Assembly: GCA_017445015.1 (NCBI GenBank)
Contig: JAFSVL010000083.1
Span: forward strand, 1-41,751
Origin: Bacteroidales bacterium
GTDB lineage: Bacteria; Bacteroidota; Bacteroidia; Bacteroidales; UBA932
Reading direction: 5' to 3'
DNA length: 41,751 bases
A program made the position numbers and the translations under genes. Positions 15,848 to 23,068 of the stretch are shown piece by piece. Every line of letters begins with the position of its first letter. Within the stretch, counting starts at the first letter, position 1. Below the pieces are notes generated by a model. The model saw nothing but the letters and a program-made list of their open reading frames with translations, had not been told where the DNA came from and made no database searches.

Positions 15848-15865
15848 GGCCCGCGGCGTTTTCAA
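15829..15865. terminator. Bidirectional hairpin terminator, right copy, overlapping the hipA stop
   Basis: Stem AAACGCCGCG / CGCGGCGTTT with loop AACCGTAAGGCC and a TTTTC tail on the plus strand. It lies between convergent hipA (+) and pfp (-) and can serve both. The hipA stop TAA (15845-15847) is within the loop. The loop is the exact reverse complement of the loop in the copy at 13914-13950. Confidence 0.8.
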
Positions 15866-15933
15866 TCTATCTGAAACAACAGAAAATTACCAGTTCAGAA
15901 TCTTTTTAAAGTCATAGTCCTCGGGGTTGGGGA
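15852..15933. repeat. 82-bp direct repeat, right copy (3' end of intact pfp)
   Basis: Partner of 13937-14018, 80 of 82 bases identical. This copy is continuous with the intact pfp gene. Confidence 0.9.
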
Positions 15934-17116
15934 CAAACGCCTTGGCCGCCTCGTAGTCCGCCGGGGTGATGTAGTGGCAGATATTGGCATAGTAGTTTTG
16001 CGCTATGCCTCCGCCGATATCGACGCGGCGCGGGGGAATCTTGCCCTCGGCGTTCTGCAGGTCATGCAGATAAAGCGGCTTGGCGCAGCCGAAGGAATCG
16101 ACATACACCATGCAGCCGGTCTCGCCCTTCGCAAAGAGTTCATAGGCTCCCATCGCAAGTTCGGAGCAATAACTGAGGTCATAGGCCACGGGATCCTGGC
16201 AGCGGACGTCGTATCCGATTTCCACGGGGCGGGTCTTGACCTTCAGGCTAATCTTCTTGAATTCCTTCTCCAGGATGTCGTTGAAGAGCACCGCCTTGGA
16301 AATCTTGCCGAGTTCCGGATGGCCGTGCTCGTCATAGGTCATGTGTACGCCGGTCGCCTTGATGTCCTCGGGCTCCAGGTCGTGGAAAACGCCTTCCGCC
16401 ACGACTACGGTACCGTAGGGGATACCGAGCAGTTTGCGCTTGAGGATGGCGGAAACCGTCAGTTTGATGATCTTGTCCACGGAAATGGCCGTCTTATTGA
16501 ACATCTCGGGGATGATGGTCATCGGACAGTGCGTCGCCTCGCCGATGCCGAGGGCCAGATGGCCGGCGCTGCGCCCCATGGCGGAAATCAGCAGCCAGTT
16601 GCCGGAGGTGCGGGCGTCTTCATAGACGGTGCGGGCGATATGCGCGCCTTCGTTCTTCGCGGAGTTGAAACCGAAGGTCGGAGCATTGTCCGGAAGGGGA
16701 AGGTCATTGTCTATCGTCTTGGGAACGTGGATGTTGCGGATGGGATATTTCTTGCTCTCCAGGAATTTTGCGATGCGGTTGGCCGTGGATGCGGTATCGT
16801 CGCCGCCTACGGTCACGAGCAGTTTGATATTGTTCCCGGAGAAGAGGTCCAGATTGAAATTCTTTTCAAAATCCTCATCGGTCGGCTTGAAACGGCTCAT
16901 CTGCAGATAACTTCCGCCACGGTTGAAATAGGCATCCGCCTTGAAGAAATCGATGTCCTCGGTGCGGGGATTCTTGGAAAAAAGTCCGGAATAACCGCCG
17001 TGCAGGCCGATTACGCGATACCCGTGTGCAAGGAAAGTCTTCGCCACGGAACAGACGACGGTGTTCATGCCGGGAGCCGGGCCGCCGCCGCAGAGAATGA
17101 TGATGGAATCTTTCAT
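15887..17116 (-). CDS. pfp: Pyrophosphate-dependent phosphofructokinase
   Basis: A 409-residue cytoplasmic enzyme of the PFK superfamily that interconverts fructose-6-phosphate and fructose-1,6-bisphosphate in glycolysis. The phosphate-binding loop is GGGPAPGMN (residues 10-18). GGDDT (104-108) replaces the GGDGS of ATP-dependent enzymes and PKTIDND (132-138) replaces PGTIDND; the Asp after GGD and the Lys before TIDND are the established marks of PPi rather than ATP use. Its C-terminal 15 codons lie in the repeat that flanks the hipBA cassette, but this copy is complete (ends PNPEDYDFKKILNW). A TAAATTTG element on the minus strand lies 25 bases upstream of the ATG. It is divergent from menG and convergent with hipA. 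Confidence 0.9.
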   Translation of the reverse strand: MKDSIIILCGGGPAPGMNTVVCSVAKTFLAHGYRVIGLHGGYSGLFSKNPRTEDIDFFKADAYFNRGGSYLQMSRFKPTDEDFEKNFNLDLFSGNNIKLLVTVGGDDTASTANRIAKFLESKKYPIRNIHVPKTIDNDLPLPDNAPTFGFNSAKNEGAHIARTVYEDARTSGNWLLISAMGRSAGHLALGIGEATHCPMTIIPEMFNKTAISVDKIIKLTVSAILKRKLLGIPYGTVVVAEGVFHDLEPEDIKATGVHMTYDEHGHPELGKISKAVLFNDILEKEFKKISLKVKTRPVEIGYDVRCQDPVAYDLSYCSELAMGAYELFAKGETGCMVYVDSFGCAKPLYLHDLQNAEGKIPPRRVDIGGGIAQNYYANICHYITPADYEAAKAFVPNPEDYDFKKILNW

Positions 17117-17141
17117 ATACTACCAGTAGATTGTTTGGGAC

Positions 17142-17149
17142 GCAAATTT
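17142..17149 (-). promoter_or_regulatory. -7 element of the pfp promoter (TAAATTTG)
   Basis: On the minus strand TAAATTTG ends 25 bases before the pfp ATG. It shares the 60-base divergent gap with the menG promoter. Confidence 0.55.
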
Positions 17150-17162
17150 AGGGATTTCTTCG

Positions 17163-17170
17163 TAACTTTG
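17163..17170 (+). promoter_or_regulatory. -7 element of the menG promoter (TAACTTTG), leaderless arrangement
   Basis: TAACTTTG ends 6 bases before the menG ATG at 17177, so transcription should begin at or next to the start codon. Confidence 0.6.
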
Positions 17171-17176
17171 CAATCC

Positions 17177-17887
17177 ATGCCTAAAACGGACAATATTCGC
17201 GGTTTATTTAATTCGATAGCGGGGGATTATGACGCACTGAACCATATCCTGTCGCTGGGAATCGACAAGACCTGGCGCAGGCGTGCCCTGCGTGAGATTG
17301 TCGATGCGGAAGGGAAGCCTCAGCGCATCCTCGACATGGCCTGCGGAACAGGGGATTTCAGCATCGCCATCGCAAAAAAAATGGCGCCGGGTTCCTATCT
17401 TCTCGGCATGGATATTACGGAAGGGATGCTGGAGGTCATGCGCCGCAAACTCGTGCGCAGGGGGCTTTCCGATGCGGTGGATACCCGCTGCGGCGACTGC
17501 CTTTCGACCGGCCTGGAGGATGCCTCCTTCGACCGCATTACCCTTGCCTTCGGCATCCGGAATTTCCCGGACCGCGAAGCCGGGCTGCGGGAGGCGCTGC
17601 GGCTGCTCCGGCCCGGCGGCCAGTTGGTGATTCTCGAACTCTCGGTGCCCCGGAACCGCTTCATCGCATTCTTTTATAAATTGTATTTCAAGCATCTGCT
17701 CCCGCTTGTCGGAGGTCTCTTTTCCGGCGACAAGGCCGCCTACCGCTATCTGGTGGCCTCCGTACTGGCCTTTCCCGGGCCGGGGGAGTGGATGCGCACG
17801 ATGAGGGACTGCGGCTTTGACAATGTCCGCCATCGTGCCTTTAGTCTCGGGATATGCCGCATGTACTGCGGAAGCAAAAAGATATGA
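17177..17887 (+). CDS. menG: Demethylmenaquinone methyltransferase (UbiE/MenG family)
   Basis: A 236-residue SAM-dependent methyltransferase. ATG 17177 was chosen because the UbiE family begins there (DNIRGLFNSIAGDYDALNHILSLGID) and a promoter element lies just upstream; the frame is open far further upstream but that part is antisense to pfp. SAM-binding motif I is LDMACGTGDFSIAIA at about residues 52-66; the family motif FGIRNFPD is near 125 and the C-terminus has the usual RAFSLGICRMYCGSK. It methylates 2-demethylmenaquinol, the last step of menaquinone biosynthesis. Its stop overlaps the ATG of menA (ATGA), so the two final steps of menaquinone synthesis are coupled. Confidence 0.92.
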   Translation: MPKTDNIRGLFNSIAGDYDALNHILSLGIDKTWRRRALREIVDAEGKPQRILDMACGTGDFSIAIAKKMAPGSYLLGMDITEGMLEVMRRKLVRRGLSDAVDTRCGDCLSTGLEDASFDRITLAFGIRNFPDREAGLREALRLLRPGGQLVILELSVPRNRFIAFFYKLYFKHLLPLVGGLFSGDKAAYRYLVASVLAFPGPGEWMRTMRDCGFDNVRHRAFSLGICRMYCGSKKI

Positions 17888-18786
17888 ACATTCAATCAGT
17901 GATTAAATCCATGCGGCTGCGCACCCTGCCGCTTTCGCTGTCCGGGGTGGTGACGGGCATTTTTATCGCCGCCTCGCAGACCGCGCTGAACCCGCTTACC
18001 GTCACTTTCCTGCTGCTGACGACCGTCCTGCTTCAGATCATTTCCAATCTCTCCAATGAACTTGGCGATACCCTGAGCGGCACCGATACGGAAGAGCGCA
18101 GCGTGGCCCGCTATTCGCTCCAGGACGGCGATATCAGCATCGAGGAGATGAAGCGGCTGATTGCGGCCACCGTGGTAATCTGCTGCATGAGCGGCGCGCT
18201 GATGGTCTATTTTGCGATGGGAACGCTGCTTGGCCGCGAGGCGCTGCTGCTGCTCGCGCTCGGCGCCCTTGCCATCGTATCGGCCATGCGCTATACCCTC
18301 GGTGCGAAACCTTACGGCTACCGCGGATTCGGGGATTTCTACGTCTTTCTCTTTTTCGGGCTGGTTTCGGTCTGCGGCGGCTATTATGTCTGCACGCTCA
18401 GCCTCGACTTCATGCCGGCGCTGCTGCCCGCCTGCACCATCGGCTGCTTCAGCGTAGGCGTACTGAATGTCAATAATATCCGCGATATGAAGTCCGATGC
18501 GGCCACGCGCGTGACGGTGGCGATGCGGCTGGGGCAGACCGGGTCGCGGGTCTATCAGACGTTGCTGATCTCCGGCGGCTGGGCGCTGATCATCGTCTAT
18601 ACGCTCCTGCATTATACCGGGCCGCTGAATTTCCTGTACGCCCTGACCTTTCCGGCATATCTGATGCATGTGAAGGGGACCTGGATGCGGCGGGACAGTG
18701 CCCTGGATCCGATGCTTCCGCTCCTGGTCCTGAGCACTTTCGTATTTGCCCTGCTCTTCGGTATCGGCCTGCTTGTAGAACTCTAA
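17884..18786 (+). CDS. menA: 1,4-dihydroxy-2-naphthoate polyprenyltransferase
   Basis: A 300-residue integral membrane protein of the UbiA superfamily. ATG 17884 overlaps the menG stop and begins MNIQSVIKSMRLRTLPLSLS, typical of MenA. The first Asp-rich prenyl-diphosphate site is SNELGDTLSGTDTEER (about residues 56-71) and the second is NNIRDMKSDAATRV (about 198-211). Eight to nine hydrophobic segments are visible. It attaches the polyprenyl tail to 1,4-dihydroxy-2-naphthoate to give demethylmenaquinone, the substrate of the upstream MenG. GC-rich hairpins follow the stop. Confidence 0.92.
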   Translation: MNIQSVIKSMRLRTLPLSLSGVVTGIFIAASQTALNPLTVTFLLLTTVLLQIISNLSNELGDTLSGTDTEERSVARYSLQDGDISIEEMKRLIAATVVICCMSGALMVYFAMGTLLGREALLLLALGALAIVSAMRYTLGAKPYGYRGFGDFYVFLFFGLVSVCGGYYVCTLSLDFMPALLPACTIGCFSVGVLNVNNIRDMKSDAATRVTVAMRLGQTGSRVYQTLLISGGWALIIVYTLLHYTGPLNFLYALTFPAYLMHVKGTWMRRDSALDPMLPLLVLSTFVFALLFGIGLLVEL

Positions 18787-18797
18787 TCCGGGAGGGG

Positions 18798-18830
18798 CCC
18801 ACAAAGTGGGAGGGATAGCCCCGCAGGGGC
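18798..18830. terminator. Two adjacent GC-rich hairpins between menA and the amylase gene
   Basis: CCCACaaaGTGGG (18798-18810) and GCCCCgcaGGGGC (18818-18830) lie in the 84-base gap between convergent genes. There is no T-tract, so they may be a bidirectional terminator or a REP-like palindromic unit rather than a classic intrinsic terminator. Confidence 0.45.
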
Positions 18831-18870
18831 GTACCGATCCGCGCCCGTTCCGCTGGAGGTAGCACCCGGA

Positions 18871-20151
18871 TCAGAGTTCCACAACGGAATAATCCCAGGG
18901 AGAGATGCAGAGGTCGTAGTCACCCTCTGCGCGGACCGGTACATGCACCCGGACGCATGCCGGAATATCGCTGAAATTACAGAAAACCAGAATGCAGCGA
19001 CTGTCATCGTAACGCAGGAAGGCGAAGTGCCGCCGGGCATCGAATCCCTCGGAATCCGCGTTGCAGTACATCAAATCCCAGTTTTCCCCCTCCCTGCCCA
19101 GCGGCGACGAGGCCAGGGAAAGGATCTCCCGATAACGGGAAAGCAGCACTTCTTTGCCGGGGGAGAGGGTGCCGTCGTGAAGGAAACGATACAGGTCCAC
19201 AAGGGATTCCGGGCGGACGATATTGAAAATGGAGCTGCGCCCGTCGGCGGCCTCGGACGCGCGTTCTCCCAGTTCCTGCCCCGCATAGAGCATCAGCGAC
19301 GCGCGGTTGAACAGGGAGGCGGCCGCCATCAGGGAAAAGGTCTTTTCAGGGCTGCCGGCATAGGCGGCGCTGCAGAGCCGCTGCTCATCGTGATTTTCCA
19401 GAAAATTCAGCATACGCTCCTGCAGGCTGCCCAGTTCCTGCCAGTTGCGCGTCAGCGCGTCCGCCCCGCGCCTTCCTGTAAAAATATCCCGCAGGATATC
19501 GTAAATGCCCGATTTATCGTACAAAAGGTCAAAGCCGGCCTCGGCAAATGCGCGGTATCCCTGACGGTCATACACTTCCGCCACGAAGAGCAGGGAAGGG
19601 AAGGCTGAGCGGGCGGCGGAAATCATCGCTCCGCAGTTCTTCGCGCCTACCAGTTCCACCATATCGCATCGGAAACCGTCCACGCCCTCCGAAGCCCAGA
19701 ACTTCAGCACATCCGACATCCGTCCGAGCGTTCTGGGATGAGCGTAGTCAATTTTCCGCGTATCGGTCCAGTCGTAATCGCAGTAGGGAAGCGTGGGTAT
19801 TCCGCCATGCGCGTCGGCATAATCGCAGGAAACGTGGTTCGGCACGAAGTCGATGAGCAGTTTCAGGCCGGCGCGGTGGATACGGCGCACCAGGTGCGCA
19901 AATTCCTGCATCCTTGCTTCTGGTTCGACGGCAAGATAGGGATTCGTGTCGTAGTAATCGCAGATGGAATAAGGCGACCCCGGATCACCTTTGACAAAGG
20001 GCTTGCCGCTGGCATGGCGGGGGATGCCGGTCAGATACAGGTAATCGACGCCCAGGCTCCGCAGATAACTTAAAAATCTGCCGTCCACATCCCGGAAACG
20101 CCCGCTTCCCCAGAGGCGCGGCAACATCTGGTAAATGATGCGCTTGCTCAT
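18871..20151 (-). CDS. GH13 alpha-amylase-family enzyme, cytoplasmic
   Basis: A 426-residue glycoside hydrolase. I chose the ATG at 20151 because the family starts there (MSKRIIYQMLPRLWG) and it overlaps the stop of the upstream methyltransferase gene; upstream in-frame codons are an Arg-rich shadow of that gene. The GH13 conserved regions are all present: I DFVPNH (101-106), II GFRCDMVEL (nucleophile Asp163), III FVAEVYD (acid/base Glu192) and IV LENHDEQ (Asp255). There is no signal peptide, so it probably works on intracellular alpha-glucans or maltodextrins. The region after ~330 forms the usual C-terminal beta domain (CILVFCNFSDIPA). Subfamily and exact specificity are not determined. Confidence 0.88.
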   Translation of the reverse strand: MSKRIIYQMLPRLWGSGRFRDVDGRFLSYLRSLGVDYLYLTGIPRHASGKPFVKGDPGSPYSICDYYDTNPYLAVEPEARMQEFAHLVRRIHRAGLKLLIDFVPNHVSCDYADAHGGIPTLPYCDYDWTDTRKIDYAHPRTLGRMSDVLKFWASEGVDGFRCDMVELVGAKNCGAMISAARSAFPSLLFVAEVYDRQGYRAFAEAGFDLLYDKSGIYDILRDIFTGRRGADALTRNWQELGSLQERMLNFLENHDEQRLCSAAYAGSPEKTFSLMAAASLFNRASLMLYAGQELGERASEAADGRSSIFNIVRPESLVDLYRFLHDGTLSPGKEVLLSRYREILSLASSPLGREGENWDLMYCNADSEGFDARRHFAFLRYDDSRCILVFCNFSDIPACVRVHVPVRAEGDYDLCISPWDYSVVEL

Positions 20152-20846
20152 CTTCTTCGGAATTCTGAAAGCACCACGGCGGTCGCGGCGGCGACATTGA
20201 GGCTTTCCGCCCCGTTGCTGCCGAAGGCGGGAATCGTCAGGCGTCCGCTCACCAGCGCGGATACGGCGGCACTGATCCCCGAGCCTTCGCTGCCGGCGAC
20301 AACGAGCGCATCGGCAGGTAAATCGGCGCGATAGATATTTTCCCCGTCGAGGAAGGTGCCGAATACCGGCAGGCCCGCATCGCGCCATTTCGCGCAGATC
20401 CGCTCCAGGGGAGCATAGTGTACTTCCTTGCGGAAAACAGCCCCCATCGTGGCCTGGACCACTTTCGGATTGTAGAGTTCCGCGCAGTCCGGAGAGGCGA
20501 ATACCGCACCGATGCCGAACCAGTCTGCGATGCGCAGCAGCGTGCCGAAGTTGCCAGGATCCCGGATTCCGTCAAGCGCGAGGCAAAGCCCGCCGGGAGC
20601 GGGCAGGGGAGCCTCGGGACGGCAGCGCAGTACCGCCAGTGCCGGAGAGGGGGATGAGAGGCAGGAAATGCGGGACATCGCATTTTCGCCGATATCGTCG
20701 CGCCGCCAGTGTTTAAGTACCTCGAAACCGGATTCCAGCGCCTCGCCTACGAGTTTTTCGCCTTCGACGATAAAGGCGCCTTCACGCTCCCTGAATTTCT
20801 TTTCATGCAGGGAACGGACCCATTTTATCTCAGCCGTAGAAATCAC
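20148..20846 (-). CDS. SpoU/TrmH-family RNA 2'-O-methyltransferase
   Basis: A 232-residue SPOUT methyltransferase. It appears to start at GTG 20846 (no upstream ATG in frame). The N-terminal substrate-binding part (IKWVRSLHEKKFREREGAFIVEG) is RlmB/TrmH-like, and the three SpoU motifs are present: DGIRDPGNFGTLLRIADWFG (motif 1, ~92-111), GSEGSGIS (motif 2) and IPAFGSNGAESLNVAAATAVV (motif 3). It should methylate a ribose in rRNA or tRNA using SAM; the nucleotide cannot be told from sequence. It overlaps the amylase gene by ATGA and is divergent from the tamL-like gene across a 39-base gap. Confidence 0.88.
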   Translation of the reverse strand: MISTAEIKWVRSLHEKKFREREGAFIVEGEKLVGEALESGFEVLKHWRRDDIGENAMSRISCLSSPSPALAVLRCRPEAPLPAPGGLCLALDGIRDPGNFGTLLRIADWFGIGAVFASPDCAELYNPKVVQATMGAVFRKEVHYAPLERICAKWRDAGLPVFGTFLDGENIYRADLPADALVVAGSEGSGISAAVSALVSGRLTIPAFGSNGAESLNVAAATAVVLSEFRRR

Positions 20847-20870
20847 CGTGCAAAGGTCCGCAATTTTTAT

Positions 20871-20878
20871 TAAATTTG
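20871..20878 (+). promoter_or_regulatory. -7 element TAAATTTG before the tamL-like gene, leaderless arrangement
   Basis: TAAATTTG ends 7 bases before ATG 20886. On the opposite strand a weaker GACCTTTG lies just before the GTG start of the methyltransferase gene, so the two promoters sit back to back in the same gap. Confidence 0.55.
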
Positions 20879-20885
20879 CAATTTG

Positions 20886-23066
20886 ATGAAATGCAAGCCG
20901 CTCATAGCGCTGATTTGTGCCATTCTGCCCCTGCTTCCATCCTGCAGCACCACGCGGGCGCTGCCGGAGGGGACTTACCGGCTTGCGGAGAACCGCATCG
21001 TATTTCCTAAAAACAAGGAGGAGGTTCCCAAAGGCGAACTTTCCCCCTATATCAAACAGCGGTCCAACACCTATTTCCTGCTGGGCTGGAACCCTTTTCT
21101 AAATATCTACAACTGGGCAGTTCCCGGTGCGGAGGACGGCTGGTCGCGATTCTGCCGGAAAATCGGGCAGGCGCCGGTGGTCCTGGATGAAGCGTCGATT
21201 CCCGTTTCCTGCGCCAATCTGGAATCCCGGCTGCGCTACATGGGATGGTACAATTCAACAGTCGATTCCGCATTGGATTACCGCGGTCGCAGGGCATTCG
21301 TCACGTACAAAATCAATCTCGGCGAGCGCTATACTATCGATGATATCCGTTTCCATCTGCCCGACAGCGGCGAATTTGCGCAGGATTTCCTGCGGGACAC
21401 GGTAAACCTGAGCATCCGTCGCGGAGATTTCCTTTCCGAGCAGTCGCTGGAGGCGGAAAGCGTGCGGAGCACTGCCGTGATGCGGAATCAAGGCTACTAC
21501 AGTTTCAGCAAGAACAACTATTTCTTTATTGCCGACACGCTCGATACGCCCGGAAAACTGATCCTGGACTACGACGTCCGCGATTACAGCCGCAATGAAT
21601 CGCCGCTGCAGGCCGTTCCGCTCCGGAAATTCCACATCGGCGAAATCACGATTGAACATTCTCCGGATGTGCCGTTCCGCGAAGAGGTGCTGCTGGGGCT
21701 GAACACCCTGCACACCGGCGATATCTATTCCGAAAAAGCCGTCAATACGGTGTACAGCCGGATGTCGGCACTGCGCCTCTTCAACAGCGTTTCTGTGGAG
21801 ATGTCCCCTTCGGACAGTACGACCGTGGACTGCCGTATCCGTCTTTCAGAATCGGCTGTCCAAGGATTCAAATTCAATCTGGAAGGGTCTATCAGCTCTT
21901 CCGGTCTATGGGGCATATCGCCGAAATTCAGTTATTTCCACAAGAATATTTTTCACGGGGGAGAGTGGCTGAACCTGAACCTGAACGGCAACTTCCAGTT
22001 TAAGATGAAGGATGCCACCCGTTCCACGGAAGCGGCCTTTTCCACTTCGCTGAGTTTCCCGAAGTTCCTTGGACTGCCATATTCCGTTTTCAAGGGACCT
22101 CACATCCCCCGGACGGAAGTCGGCGCTTCATTTGCCTATCAGCACCGTACAGAGTACCAGCGCATCATTGCATCGCTCAATTATGGGTATTTCGGAAAGA
22201 TCGGCGACCGCTACCAGTACCAGTTCAGCGTCCCGCGCATCAATTTCGTCTATCTGTTTAACCTGGATCCCTCCTTCGAGCGCATCCTGGACGCCAACCC
22301 CATGCTGAAGTATGCGTATCAGAACCACTTTGACGCAGGTGTCGGCGGCACGATTTTCTATACGACCGACAGCGATGTCGTCCCCAAGACGAGTTACTCG
22401 TTCTTCCGTACCGGACTCGACCTGTCCGGCAACCTGGTCTCCGCCCTTAACAGCGTGCTGCCGCGCGACGGCCAGGGGCAGGCGCTGGTGTTCGGCTCGC
22501 CCTATTCGCAGTACGTGCGTCTGGAACTCAATGCCGGAAAAGTGTTCCGCTTCGGGCGCGAGGACGAGCAGGCCATTGCGATGCGGGGCGTAATCGGAGC
22601 GGGGTATGCGTACGGCAATTCCTCGGTAATGCCTTTTGAAAAGCAGTTCTGGTGCGGCGGCGCGAACAGCATGCGCGGGTGGCAGGCCCGGGCGCTGGGT
22701 CCCGGCGGGGATCCGGTCGATTACAAGTTCTCCATCCCCAGCCAGACCGGAGACACCAAGTTTGAATTTGACATCGAATACCGCCGGCCCCTTTTCTGGA
22801 AATTCGAATTCGCCGCCTTCGCCGAATGTGGCAATGTGTGGAATATCCGGACGGAGGAAGCGTCCTGGGGCAACATCCGCGACTGCTACAAGACCATCGC
22901 CTTTGACTGGGGGATGGGCCTGCGGCTGAACCTTGATTTTATCCTGGTCCGCGTCGATGCGGGATTCCAGCTCTACGACCCTGCCCTCAAGACCTGGCAT
23001 GGGCCGGAAGACTGGTTCGAAAAGGGCTTCAGCTGCGTACACTTCGGCGTCGGTTATCCTTTTTAG
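20886..23066 (+). CDS. TamL-like BamA/TamA-family outer-membrane lipoprotein
   Basis: A 726-residue outer-membrane protein of the Omp85/BamA superfamily. Start ATG 20886 (an in-frame TTG precedes it). The lipobox LLPSC near residue 21 makes it a lipoprotein, a feature of the Bacteroidota TamL variant of TamA. Residues ~30-350 hold POTRA-like modules (YTIDDIRFHLPDSG, KFHIGEITIEHSPDVPFREEVLLGL). Residues ~370-726 are the 16-stranded barrel, with the family loop motif WCGGANSMRGWQARALGPGG (around 590; RGW matches the VRGF/Y lid-lock motif) and a C-terminal strand ending HFGVGYPF. Role: folding or insertion of OM proteins, or envelope lipid homeostasis. It is 2 bases upstream of queA. Confidence 0.85.
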   Translation: MKCKPLIALICAILPLLPSCSTTRALPEGTYRLAENRIVFPKNKEEVPKGELSPYIKQRSNTYFLLGWNPFLNIYNWAVPGAEDGWSRFCRKIGQAPVVLDEASIPVSCANLESRLRYMGWYNSTVDSALDYRGRRAFVTYKINLGERYTIDDIRFHLPDSGEFAQDFLRDTVNLSIRRGDFLSEQSLEAESVRSTAVMRNQGYYSFSKNNYFFIADTLDTPGKLILDYDVRDYSRNESPLQAVPLRKFHIGEITIEHSPDVPFREEVLLGLNTLHTGDIYSEKAVNTVYSRMSALRLFNSVSVEMSPSDSTTVDCRIRLSESAVQGFKFNLEGSISSSGLWGISPKFSYFHKNIFHGGEWLNLNLNGNFQFKMKDATRSTEAAFSTSLSFPKFLGLPYSVFKGPHIPRTEVGASFAYQHRTEYQRIIASLNYGYFGKIGDRYQYQFSVPRINFVYLFNLDPSFERILDANPMLKYAYQNHFDAGVGGTIFYTTDSDVVPKTSYSFFRTGLDLSGNLVSALNSVLPRDGQGQALVFGSPYSQYVRLELNAGKVFRFGREDEQAIAMRGVIGAGYAYGNSSVMPFEKQFWCGGANSMRGWQARALGPGGDPVDYKFSIPSQTGDTKFEFDIEYRRPLFWKFEFAAFAECGNVWNIRTEEASWGNIRDCYKTIAFDWGMGLRLNLDFILVRVDAGFQLYDPALKTWHGPEDWFEKGFSCVHFGVGYPF

Positions 23067-23068
23067 CT

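Noticed and set aside
15974-17176. Long plus-strand open frame running into menG, seemingly a 637-residue protein
   Set aside because: It is antisense to pfp; the UbiE/MenG family starts at ATG 17177, right after a TAACTTTG promoter element.
20152-20388. N-terminal extension of the amylase
   Set aside because: The in-frame upstream part is Arg/Cys-rich nonsense lying over the SpoU methyltransferase gene; the real start is at 20151 with an ATGA overlap.
22128-23042. Long antisense ORFs over the tamL-like, queA, symporter and SusC genes
   Set aside because: They lack recognisable domains or start contexts and mirror the codon pattern of the real genes on the other strand.
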